64,000 nucleotides of DNA from Polydactylus sextarius (taxonomy: Eukaryota > Chordata > Actinopteri > Polynemidae), in NCBI GenBank assembly GCA_016801845.1, contig CM028923.1, forward strand, positions 7,946,501 through 8,010,500. Reading direction: 5' to 3'. Shown here in pieces: positions 61,972 through 64,000 of the stretch (positions are counted from its first letter, which is position 1; every line of letters begins with the position of its first letter). The position numbers were made by a program, and so were the translations under genes. The notes below the pieces were generated by a model that ran no database searches, had not been told where the DNA came from, and was given only the letters and a program-made list of their open reading frames with translations.

Positions 61972-62427
61972 TTTTTATATATAAATAGTATTTTTTTAAG
62001 ATTATTGTTAAATCTAACATGAATTATCTTCACCATAGAACATGTTTGCAAGATGTTTCAGGCTGGACACTTAATATTTAACAATGAAAAAAAAAAAATT
62101 AAAAACTAGTATTTAATGTTAGTAGTATTAAAATTCAAAAAAGCTATTGCCAAAAAACTTTGACACTGACAAAAACTTGACCAAAATCTAATCAGTTTAT
62201 CTTTGTCGAATCTGTTGTGATTCCCTCAAGTTGGCTGTAAAATATTATCAGGTCATGGTGAGATCAGTGTGACCTTGATCTTTAACCTTTAGCTACCAAA
62301 TGGCTTCCACATGAATGTTGTATTTTGAGATATCAAATTCAAAGCCATGTTTTGTGAGATCAGTGAATTAGTGCTGAACCAGTCCCACTGAAGTTCATCT
62401 TGATTCGTTTTTCTTTTCTTCTTTTTG

Positions 62428-62451
62428 TTCTTTTTTTTTTTTTTTTTTTTT
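62428..62451. repeat. Poly(T) run
   Basis: T-only run of more than 20 bases followed by ACCAAG and an AAC trinucleotide repeat (62457-62473). Confidence 0.85.
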
Positions 62452-62574
62452 ACCAAGAACAACAACAACAACAAAATTGAATAGAATTACAATAATGTAA
62501 TGTCATTTGAAAATATACAATACATGATAAGAGAGTGCATAAATATTCATTCATTCATCTCATTATTTAGTGGA

Positions 62575-63110
62575 AGCACATTTGGCTACAATCACAGCAC
62601 TGATTCTGTGTGAAATGGTCTCAGTCAGGTTTGCAGATCTGGGTACTGCCTGGGTACTGGTTGCATGGGGATCGGGTGTGAACAGCCCTTTACGAGTCCA
62701 GATACAAACTCTCCACAGCAAATTGAGATCTGGGCTTTAACTCCAGAATGTTAACCTTGTCTTTAAAAAAAAAATTTGTGTAGCTGTTACTGTGTGTGTT
62801 TGGCTGTTATCTTGCTGGTAAATAAATCTTCTCCCAAATTGTAGTTCAGACTGAATCAGATTGCTGTCCAGGATTTTGCTGTATTTATTTTACCCTTTGA
62901 TTTAAAAGCCTCCCAGCTCTTGCTGCAGAGAGCTCCACACCGCTAGCCCCCTAGTATGATACTGTGGGGATGTCGTGTTTGTGGTGATGTGCAGTGTTTA
63001 GTGTTCACCAAATATAGCATCTAGTCTGATGGCTGGAAAGCAACCAACTATTTTTAGCTCCTCATTTGTGAAGCTACTAACAGCGATTGGCTGGACCTCT
63101 GTCCACCCCG
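62575..63110 (-). mobile_element. Tc1/mariner transposon relic
   Basis: On the plus strand the order of blocks is that of the reversed 3' half of a fish Tc1-like transposase region: TTTGGCTACAATCACAGCAC, GATCGGGTGTGAACAGCC, ATTGAGATCTGGGCTTTAAC, TTATCTTGCTGGTAAATAAA, then GGTGATGTGCAGTGTTTAG. The coding strand is therefore minus. No intact ORF remains and the ends were not identified. The family call rests on my recollection of the consensus, not a search. Confidence 0.6.
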
Positions 63111-64000
63111 TCACTGTTCTGTCAACGGGGAGAATATTTATGCAGTCACTTATTTCATGTCATTTCAAAGCATTTATTAAAAAAAAAAAAGTCACAATTA
63201 CACTGACCATGATTCCATTCATGAAAGCAATAAAATACCCCCTTCATTTCTTCTGGTCTATCTTCTCCATCCTCAAACAGAACCCTCATCAAGAATGTGA
63301 CATTCATGAGCTATAACAGCAGCAAAACGCTGCATTATTCATGGATTTCAAGGTTTTCAACTAACACTTTTTCAGCATTCATCTATAGAGACTCTTCGGT
63401 GCTGCCTCTGTGGATCATCAATGAATTTTTAGATTTTCTTGTCCTTGTCTGACCTCACCATGTGAGTGTCATTCCGTGACTTGGCTTTTCAAGTTTTTGC
63501 CATACATGCCACCACAAATAGAATCTATCAGTACATACATTTAGCTAAATATAGAAATGACGACCTTGCCAAGGCGTCTATTAGTATCAACATTTAATCT
63601 GTTCAGCTGTTACAGTGATTAGAAGAACCAGGGAGGGAAACACAAATACACAAAAACACATACTGTACAACGTGTACTGTGAATAAAACGATGACGAAGA
63701 GGAAGAAGGATTTCTGTATTTAGTTTTTTTTTTTTCACTTTAATTGTTCTACTTTAGTTTTTTTTTTTTTTTTGTACCAAAGCTGGAGAGAATAGGAAGA
63801 TTTTCAAATCAAAACATTACAAATGTTGCCACGAAATCTTGCAGGTGTGTAGAGAAGATGAACATGAAGGGTTTGGTCTGAATAGAGACAAATGGTGTAA
63901 CATTTACTGTTCCATCACATGTACATCACAAGTACACTCAAGTATATTTTCCTTTGCAGGGTAGTGGAGTGAAAATATTAAGCTCAAGTATAAGTAACTA
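63110..64000. other. Intergenic right edge
   Basis: AT-rich with poly(A) and poly(T) runs (63179-63190, 63725-63736, 63759-63773). The last ~50 bases (GGGTAGTGGAGTGAAAATAT onward) resemble a common fish repeat that continues beyond the window. No gene recognised. Confidence 0.45.

Noticed and set aside
1..64000. CRISPR array, phage, bacterial operon, rRNA or integrated virus
   Set aside because: No regularly spaced direct repeats, no prokaryotic gene packing, no rRNA-like blocks and no retroviral gag/pol-like frames were recognised on either strand.

Overview
This window is nuclear DNA from a vertebrate, most likely a ray-finned (teleost) fish. Protein-coding genes are split into short exons with GT-AG introns. 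Composition is AT-rich, with abundant (CA/TG)n, (TA)n and (GA)n microsatellites and decayed DNA transposons of teleost type. The gene products (LRRC17, RAB19-like, tetraspanin) are vertebrate families. Species cannot be read from the sequence. There is no operon, phage, plasmid or CRISPR structure, and most of the window is intron or intergenic.

Layout. (1) 836-1827, minus strand: the 5' end of a gene leaving the left edge. I model a first coding exon at 1827-1784 and a second at about 1025-836. A near-perfect RFX X-box lies 114 bp upstream of the proposed start, so a ciliary gene is likely; its identity is open (fbxl13 is a guess from human synteny). (2) 2-26 kb: intergenic, with microsatellites, a pair of decayed coiled-coil-coding copies (13.2-15.3 kb) and a three-copy interspersed repeat (22.3-25.7 kb). 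(3) 26.1-47.2 kb, plus strand: lrrc17, complete. It has a probable noncoding first exon ending at 26264, four coding exons (34659-47102, 454 aa), a poly(A) signal at 47205 and a MITE in one intron. (4) 50239-53655, minus strand: a complete four-exon Rab GTPase, best matching Rab19 (221 aa), convergent with lrrc17. A tRNA-Ser(TGA) pseudogene lies in one intron. (5) 55921-59676, plus strand: a complete nine-exon tetraspanin (256 aa), head-to-head with the Rab gene across 2.3 kb, with a poly(A) signal at 61070. (6) 61.1-64 kb: intergenic, with a long (TA)n tract and a Tc1/mariner relic whose transposase-derived strand is minus.

The genes do not form a pathway. LRRC17 is a secreted leucine-rich-repeat protein, Rab19 is a vesicle-traffic GTPase and the tetraspanin is a membrane organiser. 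I found no convincing undescribed system. The most notable signals are four 3' splice sites in three genes preceded by TG tracts, an intron-spanning upstream ORF in the lrrc17 leader, the X-box-driven gene at the left edge, and the decayed coiled-coil tandem pair. Exon coordinates were assigned by reading splice signals and protein continuity by eye; no alignment or database search was run.
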